Notes under the pieces: model-generated
What the model was told of the DNA's origin: nothing
Seen by the model: only the letters and a program-made list of their open reading frames with translations
Database searches by the model: none
NCBI GenBank assembly: GCA_028283825.1
Contig: JAPWJW010000003.1
Span: forward strand, 1,798,501 to 1,862,500
DNA length: 64,000 nt
From: Azospirillaceae bacterium
Lineage (GTDB): Bacteria; Pseudomonadota; Alphaproteobacteria; Azospirillales; Azospirillaceae
Direction: 5' to 3'
In this document: piece by piece, positions 8,388-16,756 of the stretch
Layout: each line of letters begins with the position of its first letter
Numbering within the stretch: the stretch's first letter is position 1
Translations under genes and position numbers: made by a program

Positions 8388-8873
8388 TCAGTCGTTCCGG
8401 ATCTGCATGAAGGCGATGGGGTTCAGGTCCCAGGGGAAATGGATCCAGGTGTCCTGCGACACTTCCGTGATGAAGGTGTCCACCAGGGGGCGGCCGGCCG
8501 GCTTGGCATAGATGGTGGCGAAATGCGCCTTGGGCAGCAGCTTGCGCACGATGGCGGCCGTCTTGCCGGTGTCCACCAGGTCGTCGATCATCAGCCAGCC
8601 CTCGCCCTCGTCCTCGACCGCCACCGGCATCTTCAGCTGCTGCGCCGTGCGCTGGTTCTGATGGTCGTAGCTGGAGATGCAGAGGGTATCGATCAGGCGG
8701 ATGTTCAGCTCACGCGCCAGGATGGCGGCCGGTACCAGGCCGCCGCGGGTGATGGCGACGATGCCCTTCCACGGCCCACGGTCGCTGAGGCGCCAGGCCA
8801 GCGCCTTGGCGTGACGATGCAGTTCTTCCCAGGTCACGGGAAAGTTCTTGGCGGTATCGGCGTGCTGGGACAT
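8388..8873 (-). CDS. gpt: xanthine-guanine phosphoribosyltransferase
   Basis: 161 aa from the ATG at 8873; the frame is open further upstream to 9035 but that part has no family similarity and a poor start. The PRPP-binding signature is [14 protein letters not shown] near the middle, preceded by [20 protein letters not shown]. The enzyme converts xanthine, guanine or hypoxanthine plus PRPP to the nucleotide in purine salvage. Length and the C-terminal [10 protein letters not shown] pattern match the Gpt subfamily rather than Hpt. Confidence 0.93.
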   Translation of the reverse strand: MSQHADTAKNFPVTWEELHRHAKALAWRLSDRGPWKGIVAITRGGLVPAAILARELNIRLIDTLCISSYDHQNQRTAQQLKMPVAVEDEGEGWLMIDDLVDTGKTAAIVRKLLPKAHFATIYAKPAGRPLVDTFITEVSQDTWIHFPWDLNPIAFMQIRND

Positions 8874-9053
8874 GGGGGCGGCGCTCCGCAAAACGGGTCG
8901 AATATTCACATCAATGTGGAAGAAACCGTAGATAGCCCATCCCCCGGGCCTGGACAATGCGTCCCGTGCGCATTCCCGGTACGGCGGCCCCGCCGGGGTC
9001 GGGGGTCCCTTCGGGCAAAAAACATCAAACGTCACACCGATGAAAAAAAGCTA

Positions 9054-9080
9054 TTGCATTCCCCCCGATCGTCCTTTAGA
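9054..9080 (+). promoter_or_regulatory. probable promoter of the tRNA-Arg gene
   Basis: TTGCAT (9054-9059) and TTTAGA (9075-9080) are separated by about 15-16 bases and lie 40 bases ahead of the tRNA. A 7-bp leader hairpin, TCACCGG / CCGGTGA (9091-9110), comes between. Confidence 0.5.
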
Positions 9081-9119
9081 AGCACCCACCTCACCGGTTG
9101 ACGCCGGTGAGACGAAAAA

Positions 9120-9196
9120 GCGCCCGTAGCTCAATTGGATAGAGCACCAGACTACGAATCTGGGGGTTGGAGGTTCGAGTCCTTCCGGGCGCGCCA
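9120..9196 (+). tRNA. tRNA-Arg (anticodon ACG)
   Basis: Cloverleaf of 77 bases with encoded CCA. The acceptor stem GCGCCCG (9120-9126) pairs with CGGGCGC (9186-9192). The anticodon arm CCAGA-CTACGAA-TCTGG puts ACG at 9154-9156, and GGTTCGAGTCC is the T-loop region. ACG is read as ICG after deamination and serves CGU/CGC/CGA. A small hairpin CATTCGC / GCGAATG overlaps the 3' end (9195-9220) and may help end transcription. Confidence 0.97.
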
Positions 9197-9384
9197 TTCG
9201 CACCAAGTCGTCAGCGAATGAAGTTTCAGGCCGTTGAGTAATCCGGCCCAATCCCCCAGACAGCACATCGTCGATTAGTTACCCCCACGCTGGGTCATAT
9301 GATTTCCCGCGTATGTTTTCGCCGTACCATCCCGGCTTTATCGCCCGCATGGGGTCGGCCGGGACGGTGGGCGACGTTTCTTCT

Positions 9385-10161
9385 TCAGCCGGCGACCGGC
9401 ACCCAAGGAAAATCCGGGTAGAATTCCGCCATCAGGCGGTCGGTGTAAGCCAGCAGGTTGGGATACCCCAAGGCCTGGCGCCGCACGCCGCTGTCGAAGA
9501 ACGGCGTCAGCAGGCCGGCCAGCACGCCCAGGGCGGTGGCATCCACGGCACTGGCCTTATCCCCCATGAAATAGGGTCGGTCGCCCAGCAGCAGCGACAG
9601 CGCGGAGAGGGAGCGGTCACACAGGGCCGCCACCTCCGCCGCCGTGTGCCGCGCGGGCCCGGCGGCGCGCACGTTCTGCGCGACCCGGTCCCGCGCCGCC
9701 TGGCGGACACCGTCCCGCGCCGCCTCCGGCACCCGGTCGAAGAACTGGGCGGGGCCCTTGGCGAAATTCTCCGGGATCAGCCAACGGCCGTAGACCACGC
9801 ACCAGTAGAGCTGGTTTTCCAGCAGCCGTTCCAGTGCCCAGGACTGCGCCCGCTGTTCAGGCGTCAGCCCGGCATCCAGGTCGATGCCGTAGGTCCCCTC
9901 CAGATGCGCGCGGATGAAGGTGGTGTCGCCCACCCGCTGGCCATCGTCATCGATGAAGGGCAACTGGCCCTTGGGGCCCTGGTCGGGCATGGCCTGGGCC
10001 TTCACATAGGGCAGGCCCGCCATCTTCAGCTGCACCTCCGCCTTGATGGCGAAGGGGCTGGCGTCGGGCAGGCCGAACAGGCTGCCGCCGCCGAACAGGG
10101 TGATGGGCTGGGCGGGAAGGCCGGGGGGAAGGCCGGGGGGAAGGGCTGTGGGGGCGTTCAT
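9385..10161 (-). CDS. glutathione S-transferase-like protein
   Basis: 258 aa. An N-terminal thioredoxin-like domain carries PITLFGGGSLFGLPDASPFA, GLPYVKAQA, and the KGQLPFIDDDG stretch where cis-Pro and glutathione contacts lie in this fold. A helical C-terminal domain contains DRPYFMGDKASAVDATALG. The overall pattern resembles the failed-axon/metaxin-like bacterial GST branch. The first 16 residues hold a PPGLPPGLP repeat made by a short tandem DNA repeat. It is transcribed divergently from a YafY-type regulator whose probable operator lies between them. Confidence 0.8.
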   Translation of the reverse strand: MNAPTALPPGLPPGLPAQPITLFGGGSLFGLPDASPFAIKAEVQLKMAGLPYVKAQAMPDQGPKGQLPFIDDDGQRVGDTTFIRAHLEGTYGIDLDAGLTPEQRAQSWALERLLENQLYWCVVYGRWLIPENFAKGPAQFFDRVPEAARDGVRQAARDRVAQNVRAAGPARHTAAEVAALCDRSLSALSLLLGDRPYFMGDKASAVDATALGVLAGLLTPFFDSGVRRQALGYPNLLAYTDRLMAEFYPDFPWVPVAG

Positions 10162-10212
10162 GGCGGCGTCTCTCTGAGGACAGTTGGCGATGGCCCCTGT
10201 CTACTGCCATCC

Positions 10213-10234
10213 TGCTGCCAACATGCTGTCAGCA
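10213..10234. promoter_or_regulatory. inverted-repeat operator between the GST gene and its YafY-like regulator
   Basis: TGCTGCCA (10213-10220), six bases, TGTCAGCA (10227-10234): two 8-base arms that match at seven positions. It sits in the 94-base divergent gap, 22 bases before the regulator start and 52 before the GST start, so it could control both. Confidence 0.6.
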
Positions 10235-10255
10235 GCAGACATCCAGGATGGCCCC

Positions 10256-10990
10256 ATGAGACGCGCCGACCGCCTGTTCCAGATCATCCAGATCCTGCGC
10301 CGCACGCGCTTCCCCCTGACGGCCGACGCCCTGGCGGCGGAACTGGAGACATCGAAACGCACCGTCTATCGCGATGTCGCCGACCTGATGGCCCAGCGCG
10401 TGCCCATCCGGGGGGAGGCGGGCATCGGCTATGTGCTGGAGGACGGCTACGACCTGCCGCCCCTGATGCTGACGCCCGATGAGATCGAGGCCGCGGTGCT
10501 GGGCGCCCAATGGGTGGCGGAACGGGGCGACCCGGCCCTGGCCCGCGCCGCCCAGGACTTGATCGCCAAGATCGCGGCCACCGTGCCGGATCGCCTGCGC
10601 CCCTATGTGCTGGAGCCGGCCGTGCGCGTGCCCATGGCTTTACCGGGCCAGAACCCGCGCGAGACGCCGGCACATGCCCTGGACCTGGCCCGCACCCGCG
10701 CCTGGATCCACGCCGGCCGCAAGATCGCGCTGCGCTACACCGATGAGGGCGGGCGGGACAGCCGCCGCGTCATCTGGCCCGTCACCATCGCCTATTTCCA
10801 CACCGCGCGCCTGCTGGCGGGCTGGTGCGAGTTGCGCCAGGACTTCCGCCATTTCCGCACCGACCGGGTGGTGGCCGCCGATTTCCTGGACGAGCGTTAT
10901 CCCGAACAGCCGATCGCCCTGCGCGGGCGCTGGCTGAAGCAACTGAAGCGCCGCCGGCAGGAGGAATTGGGCTTCGCCCGCGATAATTAA
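10256..10990 (+). CDS. YafY-type HTH/WYL-domain transcriptional regulator
   Basis: 244 aa from the ATG at 10256 (MRRADRLFQIIQIL). The N-terminal helix-turn-helix is LTADALAAELETSKRTVYRD, followed by a WYL-type ligand domain with IALRYTDEGGRDSRRVIWPV and LLAGWCELRQDFRHFRTDRV. Such regulators usually control a divergent neighbour, here the GST-like gene. An in-frame extension to 10184 runs through the operator and is not supported by a ribosome-binding site. Confidence 0.88.
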   Translation: MRRADRLFQIIQILRRTRFPLTADALAAELETSKRTVYRDVADLMAQRVPIRGEAGIGYVLEDGYDLPPLMLTPDEIEAAVLGAQWVAERGDPALARAAQDLIAKIAATVPDRLRPYVLEPAVRVPMALPGQNPRETPAHALDLARTRAWIHAGRKIALRYTDEGGRDSRRVIWPVTIAYFHTARLLAGWCELRQDFRHFRTDRVVAADFLDERYPEQPIALRGRWLKQLKRRRQEELGFARDN

Positions 10991-11053
10991 TACGCATATC
11001 TTATTATAATACCCCATATAACGGTGAATACGGCCGTTGACTCTCCATAAATG

Positions 11054-11072
11054 ATAAGTCATAGCTTCTTAT
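11054..11072. promoter_or_regulatory. inverted repeat abutting the marR-like start
   Basis: ATAAG (11054-11058), nine bases, CTTAT (11068-11072) ends exactly at the base before the ATG, within an AT-rich stretch (10990-11072). This position would suit autorepression by the MarR protein. Confidence 0.45.
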
Positions 11073-11564
11073 ATGGAGACACACGGCGACATATTCGAGG
11101 CGGCGCTGGAGACGGCGCGCCACCTGCACCGCAGCACCACCGCCCTGTCGCGGCGTCTGCTGACGGCACGGCCGGCGGAAGGCCTGAGCACCACCAAGCT
11201 GGGCGTGCTGGGCCGGCTGTACCGGGAGGGGCCGGCCACGGCCACGGCGCTGGCGGCGTATCTGCGCATCCAGCCGCAATCGCTGACCCGCCTGCTGGCG
11301 GACCTGGAAAGCCAGGACCTGATCCTCCGGCGCCCGGACGCGGTGGACCGCCGCCAGGTACGGATCGAGATCACCGACGCCGGCAACCGCCTGCTGATCG
11401 GCGACGTGCAGGACCGCCGCACCGCCCTGGCCCGCGCCATGGTCGCTACGCTGACGCCGACGGAGCGCGATTTGCTGCGCCTGGCCGCCCGGCTGATGGA
11501 CCGCCTGGCCGACGCCCCCCTGCTGACATCCGACACGCCCCCAAGCGAGGAACAGGACGAATGA
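11073..11564 (+). CDS. MarR-family transcriptional regulator
   Basis: 163 aa. The winged helix covers about residues 35-105, with GPATATALAAYLRIQPQSLT as the recognition-helix region and the wing DAVDRRQVRIEITDAG, which has the typical D-x-R-x wing. The stop overlaps the start of the next gene by four bases (ATGA), so both are one operon. No good ribosome-binding site precedes the ATG. The ligand is unknown. Confidence 0.88.
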   Translation: METHGDIFEAALETARHLHRSTTALSRRLLTARPAEGLSTTKLGVLGRLYREGPATATALAAYLRIQPQSLTRLLADLESQDLILRRPDAVDRRQVRIEITDAGNRLLIGDVQDRRTALARAMVATLTPTERDLLRLAARLMDRLADAPLLTSDTPPSEEQDE

Positions 11565-12817
11565 TGCGCCGCGACACCCTGGCGGCGGCAACCGCCGCCC
11601 TGATACTCGCCACCGGCATGCCCGCCGGGGCCCAGAGCTTCAACCCCGGCGGCCCCGACGCCGCGGCCTATGGCCAGGCGGAGGGCTATCCCGCCGGTAC
11701 CGGCGACAATTGGTTTGAGAAGGGCCACATGGTCTGGGGCTACAGCCATTATGACAGCGTGGCCAAGACCCGCACCCTGCCGGCGGCGGCCCGGCCCTGG
11801 ACCTTCAAGCGGGCGGCGGAGCCGGTGGTCCACTACGTCCCCGACATCCTGCATGTGAAGGACGGGCCGGTGCTGGGCCTGGACGACTACATGGCGCGGG
11901 TGCCGGCCACCGGCCTGCTGATCCTGAAGGACGACACCATCCTGGTGGAGCGCTACCAGTATGGCCGCACCGACAAGGACCGTTTCCTGTCGCAATCCAT
12001 GGCCAAGACCCTGGTCAGCCTATTGCTGGGGCAGGCCATCGCCGACGGCCGGGTCAAGGGCATCGGCGACACGGCGGAAACCTACGTGCCCACCCTGAAG
12101 GGCAGCCCCTATGGCCAGACGCCGCTGAAGGCCCTGTTGCAGATGTCGTCCGGCGTGGCGTTCGAGGAAGCCCCCCACGACCTGTTCCACGACCTCCACA
12201 GCGGCGTGGACGCCGGCACGGCCCTGGCCAAGTACACCCAGCGCACCGAGGCGGCCGGCGCCAAGTTCCGCTATTCCTGCGGCGACAGTGAGACACTGGC
12301 CACCGTGGTGCACCACGCCACCGGCCGGTCCCTGTCCGACGACCTGGCCGCCACGGTGTGGCAACCCATGGGGGCGGAGGCCGAGGCGCGGTGGGAGGTG
12401 GACGCCAGCGGGCAGGAGATCGGCTGTTCCGGCTTCAACGCCACCCTGCGGGATTACGGCCGGCTGGGCCGCCTGCTGGCCCGTGACGGCGACTGGGACG
12501 GCAAGCAGTTGCTGCCCAAGGACTGGCTGCTGGCCATGACCACCCTGGACCCGGCCGATGCCCAGGTGGCACCAGGCACGGCGGCGCACTTCTACGGCTA
12601 CGGCTATCAGGTCTGGGTGATGCCGCCCAAGGCCAGCCCGGACGGGCGGCGCCTGTTCGCCCTGCTGGGGGCGGAGGGGCAATACATCTTCGTCGATCCC
12701 AAGACCAGGCTGGTCATGGTCCAGACCTCGGTCAAGACCGACAACCAGCCGCTGACCACGCCGCGTTCGGAAACCCTGGCCCTGTGGCTGGCGGTCATCC
12801 GCGAACTGGACCGGTAG
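11561..12817 (+). CDS. exported serine hydrolase, class C beta-lactamase / 6-aminohexanoate-dimer hydrolase fold
   Basis: 418 aa from the first ATG of an ATGATG pair. A signal peptide covers about residues 1-25 (TLAAATAALILATGMPAGAQ). The nucleophile motif Ser-x-x-Lys appears as SQSMAKTLVSLLLG. The second motif position reads FRYSCGDSETL, where many members have Tyr-x-Asn, so here the Asn is Cys. LLGAEGQYIFVDP is the C-terminal strand motif. It overlaps the MarR gene and is likely controlled by it. The substrate may be an ester or amide; true beta-lactam hydrolysis is unlikely to be its main role. Confidence 0.82.
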   Translation: MMRRDTLAAATAALILATGMPAGAQSFNPGGPDAAAYGQAEGYPAGTGDNWFEKGHMVWGYSHYDSVAKTRTLPAAARPWTFKRAAEPVVHYVPDILHVKDGPVLGLDDYMARVPATGLLILKDDTILVERYQYGRTDKDRFLSQSMAKTLVSLLLGQAIADGRVKGIGDTAETYVPTLKGSPYGQTPLKALLQMSSGVAFEEAPHDLFHDLHSGVDAGTALAKYTQRTEAAGAKFRYSCGDSETLATVVHHATGRSLSDDLAATVWQPMGAEAEARWEVDASGQEIGCSGFNATLRDYGRLGRLLARDGDWDGKQLLPKDWLLAMTTLDPADAQVAPGTAAHFYGYGYQVWVMPPKASPDGRRLFALLGAEGQYIFVDPKTRLVMVQTSVKTDNQPLTTPRSETLALWLAVIRELDR

Positions 12818-12831
12818 GTTTGTTCCAACGC

Positions 12832-12930
12832 CCTCAATCGCCGGGCGCCGACATCCGCCGGCTTGGGCTTCCTCAGTTTTCAGTCCGCTACGCTCCCCAA
12901 AAACTTCCGGCGGCTGCGGTCGCAACCTAC
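12832..12930 (+). repeat. dispersed ~100-bp structured repeat, copy 4
   Basis: Plus-strand copy starting 15 bases after the serine hydrolase stop. Hairpins GCCGACATCCGCCGGC and GGCTGCGGTCGCAACC; the outer arm reads AGTTTT...AAAACT. Confidence 0.85.
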
Positions 12931-12940
12931 GGTGGTGGCT

Positions 12941-14620
12941 TTACTCCTCGTCGTCGGTGACGCCCACCGCCTCACCCCTGAGGCGGCTGGGCAGCAGGTC
13001 GCCGGAGCGTTCCAGCACCGGATAGGCCGCGGCCTCCACCAAATGGGTGTTCACCCGCTTCAGGTCGCGCAGCAGATCCAGATGCAGGGCGCTGGTCTCG
13101 GCCGATTCCACCCGGCCGGTGCTGAGGCGGGCGAAGTGGGCGATGGTGGCCGCGTTCTCGCGACGGCGGAACACCTCCTTCTCGCGGGCCAGCAGGCGGG
13201 CGGCGCGGGCGTCACCGGTCATGAACAACGACCCGGCCGTGTGCAGATTGACGATCAGGGTGTCGACCAAATCCAGCAGGTCCCGCCGTCCTTCGGCGGA
13301 AAAAGCCAGGCCGCGCTTCAACCGCTTGCGCGCCAGGCCCATCAGGTTGCGGTCCACCACGTCGCCCGCATGTTCCATGTTCATGGCGAAGGTCAGGATT
13401 TCCAGCGCGCGCCGCTGGTCCCCGTCCGACAGGGCGTCAGTGTCCAGGGCGGAGAGATAGGCCTTGATGGCGGCGTTCAGCCGGTCCAGCACGTCGTCCA
13501 TGCGTTTGGTCTCGGCCATGCGGCGGCGGTCGCCATCGTCCAGCGCGTCGCGCAGGCCCTGCATCATGCCCTCCAGCACATCGATCAGGCGCAGGGCCTC
13601 GCGCGCGGCGTTGCCCAGCGCCACCACCGGCGTGCCCTGGGCCGACGCGTCCAGGTACAGCGGCCGCCCGGGATCGGACGCATCCACCCGTGCCGGCAGC
13701 ATCCGCGTCAGCAGCCGGGCGTAGGCCGGCAGCAAGGGGAAACACAACACCCCCACCGCCACGTTGAACAGGGTGTGGAAATCCGCCACGGCGCGGGTGA
13801 CGTCCGGTTCCAACCGCACCATCAGTGGCCCGATCTGCCGGATCAGCACCAGGCCCAGCAGCACCGCCACCGCCCGGTTCAGCAAATTGCCCAGCGGCAG
13901 GCGCCGGGCCACGGGATCGTCGCCGGCCGCCCCCTCCAGCAACGGATTGATGGCGGTGCCCAGGTTCGCCCCCAGCACCAGGGCGAAGGCGGCCTGGGGC
14001 GGCACGGCACTTTGCGTCGCCAGCGACATGACCAGCAGCACCACCGCCACGCTGGAATGCGCCGCCCAGGTCAGCACCGCCGCCAGGATGACGTCCACCA
14101 CCGGTTCGGTGGCGATGGCGCCCAGCAGCATCCGCAGGCTGGGCGCGTCCTCATAAGGGGTGATGATGGCCAGCAACTGGTGCAGCGCCATCAGCATCAG
14201 GCCCAGGCCGATGAAGCCCCGGCCCACGTCGCGCGAGGGCGACACGCCCCGGCGGAACAGGATGAAGCCGGTCAGGATCAGCACCGGGGCGATGGCCGCC
14301 ACGTTGAAGGACAGGGCCTGGACGATCAGGGTGGTGCCGACATTGGCGCCCAGCATGACGGCCAGGGCCGGCACCAGATCCACCAGCCCGCCGGCGACGA
14401 AGCCGGAGACCATCAGGCCGGTGGCCGTGCTGCTCTGCAACAGGGCGGTGACGCCCATGCCCACCAGGAAGGACTGCGCCCGGTTGGCCAGCGCCCGGCC
14501 CAGAACGGCACGCAACCGGGCACCGAACGCGCGCTGCACGCCCGTCTGCACCATGTGCACGCCCCACAGCAGCAGGGCCACGCATCCCGCCAGATCGGCG
14601 AGCGCCAGGGTGAACTCCAT
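12941..14620 (-). CDS. Na/Pi cotransporter family protein with C-terminal PhoU-like domain
   Basis: 559 aa from the ATG at 14620, chosen because GGGAGG lies just upstream. The N-terminal half has about nine membrane segments with the two inverted Gln/His-Ser-Ser repeats LLQSSTATGLM and WAAHSSVAVVLLVMS and two GANxGT motifs (LGANVGTTL, LGANLGTAI). The C-terminal third (from about residue 330) is helical with FAMNMEHAGDVVDRN and DTLIVNLHTAGSLFM, as in PhoU. The architecture matches YjbB/NptA transporters that move phosphate, coupled to sodium, across the inner membrane. It could relate to the phytase operon 6 kb away. Confidence 0.9.
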   Translation of the reverse strand: MEFTLALADLAGCVALLLWGVHMVQTGVQRAFGARLRAVLGRALANRAQSFLVGMGVTALLQSSTATGLMVSGFVAGGLVDLVPALAVMLGANVGTTLIVQALSFNVAAIAPVLILTGFILFRRGVSPSRDVGRGFIGLGLMLMALHQLLAIITPYEDAPSLRMLLGAIATEPVVDVILAAVLTWAAHSSVAVVLLVMSLATQSAVPPQAAFALVLGANLGTAINPLLEGAAGDDPVARRLPLGNLLNRAVAVLLGLVLIRQIGPLMVRLEPDVTRAVADFHTLFNVAVGVLCFPLLPAYARLLTRMLPARVDASDPGRPLYLDASAQGTPVVALGNAAREALRLIDVLEGMMQGLRDALDDGDRRRMAETKRMDDVLDRLNAAIKAYLSALDTDALSDGDQRRALEILTFAMNMEHAGDVVDRNLMGLARKRLKRGLAFSAEGRRDLLDLVDTLIVNLHTAGSLFMTGDARAARLLAREKEVFRRRENAATIAHFARLSTGRVESAETSALHLDLLRDLKRVNTHLVEAAAYPVLERSGDLLPSRLRGEAVGVTDDEE

Positions 14621-14692
14621 CGGGCCTCCCGTGTCATCGGAAGCCAACCAGCGTCCGCCCATGATCCGAAGGGCGCAACACGCACCATGGTC

Positions 14693-15802
14693 CTAAGACG
14701 GCTGGACGATCACCGCCAGGGCCGGCGCGTCCGGTTCCAGGAAGCGCAACAGCGCCTCCCCCTCCTGCCGCAGGGCGTCCTCATCCGCCTTGGCCAGGGG
14801 GATGAACGGTTCCAGCGTCAGGGTAGCCAGTTTGGCCTTGCGGGTGGTTTTCCAGATACCGGCGACGAAGCCGTCCACCAGGAAGGTGGCGGCCACCTGC
14901 AAATTCTTGGACACGATGCGGGGGCGCCAGGCCTCATCCACGATGCGGGTCCGGTCGGCATGGGCCAGGATCAAATTGTCGAAGGCGGGGACATAACGCA
15001 CCGGCGCCGGCGTTTCCGGCGGCGGGCGCGGGCCATCGGGCAGGTCATACAGGGCCCGGCCCTTTTCATCGCGCAGCACCACCAGGTCAGGCGCCATGCC
15101 GTCCAGCACGGGCTTCAACCCCTTCAGCCCGCACCAGACCTGCATGTCGGCGGCGGTCGCGGGCCCGAAGGCGGCCAGGTAGCGGCGCACCATGTCCTTG
15201 ATGTCCGCGCCCTCCCCCACCGGCGTGGACAGCCAGTTGTCGGCGGCGATGTAGAGGGGGTCGTTGGCGATGCCCCAGATGCTGTCGTCCGGCACCGTCA
15301 CCAGCGGCAGATGGCAACGCACGGCATGGCCCATGGCGCGGTCGTCCGGCTGGTCCGGAAAAGCCGCGGCCAAATGGGCGCGCAGATCGGTGAAGGTGCG
15401 GGGGCTGGCCATGTGCAGCCGGGCGGCGGCGGCGATAGGGTGGGGATCGATGTGGCGGGTGCGGTCGCCAAGCCCCAAGAATCCCGCGCTCAACACCGGT
15501 TGCAGCAGGGGTCGCCAGGCGGCGTAGTCGCGGGCGCTGACCAGATGTTGGGTCCCGCGCAGCAGGGTCCCCCGCACCAGGTGCCGGTCGTGCAGCGGGG
15601 CCAGCAGGTCCGCGCGCCGGAAGCCCAGCAGGCGTGACCACAGCCCCACGAAGGGCGGGCGGGGTTCCTGGGCCTGCAAACCGGCCACGGCCTCCACCGC
15701 CGCGACCGGGGTGGCGGCATGGCGGGACAGCAACATCTGGCGCGCCAGCAGGGCCCGGTTCAACGCCGCCCGGGACATGACCTTATTATTCACGTCGTCC
15801 AT
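14693..15802 (-). CDS. winged-helix DNA-binding domain protein (HTH_42 family, YcaQ/AlkX-like)
   Basis: About 369 aa. The product opens with SRAALNRALLARQMLLSRH and carries AVAGLQAQEPRPPFVGLWSR, LVRGTLLRGTQHLVS, IAADNWLSTPVG and VDGFVAGIWK. This is the family of three tandem winged helices. Some relatives (AlkX, YcaQ) unhook DNA interstrand crosslinks; the catalytic Gln-x-Gln of those glycosylases would correspond to the LQAQE here, which supports a repair role, but regulatory paralogues exist. The start may be 15802 or the ATG at 15778. Confidence 0.75.
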   Translation of the reverse strand: MDDVNNKVMSRAALNRALLARQMLLSRHAATPVAAVEAVAGLQAQEPRPPFVGLWSRLLGFRRADLLAPLHDRHLVRGTLLRGTQHLVSARDYAAWRPLLQPVLSAGFLGLGDRTRHIDPHPIAAAARLHMASPRTFTDLRAHLAAAFPDQPDDRAMGHAVRCHLPLVTVPDDSIWGIANDPLYIAADNWLSTPVGEGADIKDMVRRYLAAFGPATAADMQVWCGLKGLKPVLDGMAPDLVVLRDEKGRALYDLPDGPRPPPETPAPVRYVPAFDNLILAHADRTRIVDEAWRPRIVSKNLQVAATFLVDGFVAGIWKTTRKAKLATLTLEPFIPLAKADEDALRQEGEALLRFLEPDAPALAVIVQPS

Positions 15803-15973
15803 TCGTGAAATCATCCCCGCGTTTTCTGTATTATTCGGCAAATGCCGTTCCGCCATGTGTTCTTCGTTGGGAAATGCCTGCTGCCAGGGCTTTCCCTAAC
15901 CCCCATATCAGGCATAATGATCCCATCCGCGCTTGCAAAAACGCGACATGACCCTTTGGCCGGGAGTTGCCCG

Positions 15974-16513
15974 ATGACCGTTCGCACCACGCTTTCCGCC
16001 CTGGGCGTCACCGCCCTGCTGGCCGTTTCCGCCGGCGCCCATGCCCAGGTCGCCGCCCCGCAGGTGGGCAATGTGGAACTGAAGCAGCCCCTGCCCTACC
16101 CCTATGATGAGGCCATCGACAACCAGGCGGTCAACGCCCAGGTGGACGCGGCCCTGGCCAAGGCGAAGAAGGAACACAAGCGGGTGCTGCTGGATTTCGG
16201 CGGCAACTGGTGCGGTGATTGCCGCGTGCTGGCCGGCCTGGTGGAATTGCCCGAGGTTCACGCCTTCCTGGACAAGAACTACGTCATGGTGACGGTGGAC
16301 GTGGGCCGCTACACCAAGAACATGGACGTGCCCGCCCGCTTCGGCGTGCCCAAGTTCAAGGGCGTGCCCACCGTGCTGGTGGTGGAGGCCGACGGCAAAC
16401 TGGTGAACGGCGACGCCAGTTTCGACCTGACCGACGCCCGCCACATGGAACCGCAGGCCGTGGTCGATTGGCTGGCCAAGTGGGCCCCGCCGTCGAAAAC
16501 CGCCTCGCGATAA
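15974..16513 (+). CDS. exported thioredoxin-fold protein
   Basis: 179 aa from the ATG at 15974. The signal peptide runs LSALGVTALLAVSAGAHA and is cleaved before Q. The mature domain has VLLDFGGNWCGDCRVLAGLV, a Cys-Gly-Asp-Cys redox centre rather than the standard Cys-Gly-Pro-Cys, then FGVPKFKGVPTVLVV with the cis-Pro. It probably handles thiol-disulfide exchange in the periplasm. The in-frame extension to 15842 would bury the signal peptide and is rejected. Confidence 0.85.
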   Translation: MTVRTTLSALGVTALLAVSAGAHAQVAAPQVGNVELKQPLPYPYDEAIDNQAVNAQVDAALAKAKKEHKRVLLDFGGNWCGDCRVLAGLVELPEVHAFLDKNYVMVTVDVGRYTKNMDVPARFGVPKFKGVPTVLVVEADGKLVNGDASFDLTDARHMEPQAVVDWLAKWAPPSKTASR

Positions 16514-16544
16514 ACCAAGGGGCACGGGCGTTCGCGCCCTTGGA

Positions 16545-16630
16545 GGCCGGCGACGGCCGGCCCCGGAGTGAGCACCGCAGGGCGGGTACCGAGGAAGCCC
16601 AGGGCGCGGATGCGCCCGCCCGGCGATTGA
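16545..16630 (-). repeat. dispersed structured repeat, copy 5 (diverged)
   Basis: Keeps the hairpin GGGCGCGGATGCGCCC and the GCCCGGCGATTGA end, with a GGCCGGCGACGGCCGG hairpin at the other side; the central part is poorly matched. It lies after a plus-strand gene but is in minus orientation, one of two exceptions to the orientation rule. Confidence 0.6.
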
Positions 16631-16756
16631 TGGCATATCGATAAGACAAAACAGCGTCGCGCCGGCACGCCGGCCGTCGTCACAAGACCGTAACGCAAGG
16701 GCCCTATCACAGGGGGAATGAAGGCACCGCCTTCGTCTCATCCGTGATGGGGCCTT

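Noticed and set aside
9051-9266. Open frame antisense to tRNA-Arg encoding ARPEGLEPPTPRF-like peptide
   Set aside because: It is the reverse complement of the tRNA gene; this peptide is a well-known false gene call in many genomes.
12863-15637. 924-codon open frame opposite the Na/Pi transporter and winged-helix genes
   Set aside because: Same GC effect; both minus-strand genes have full family motifs.
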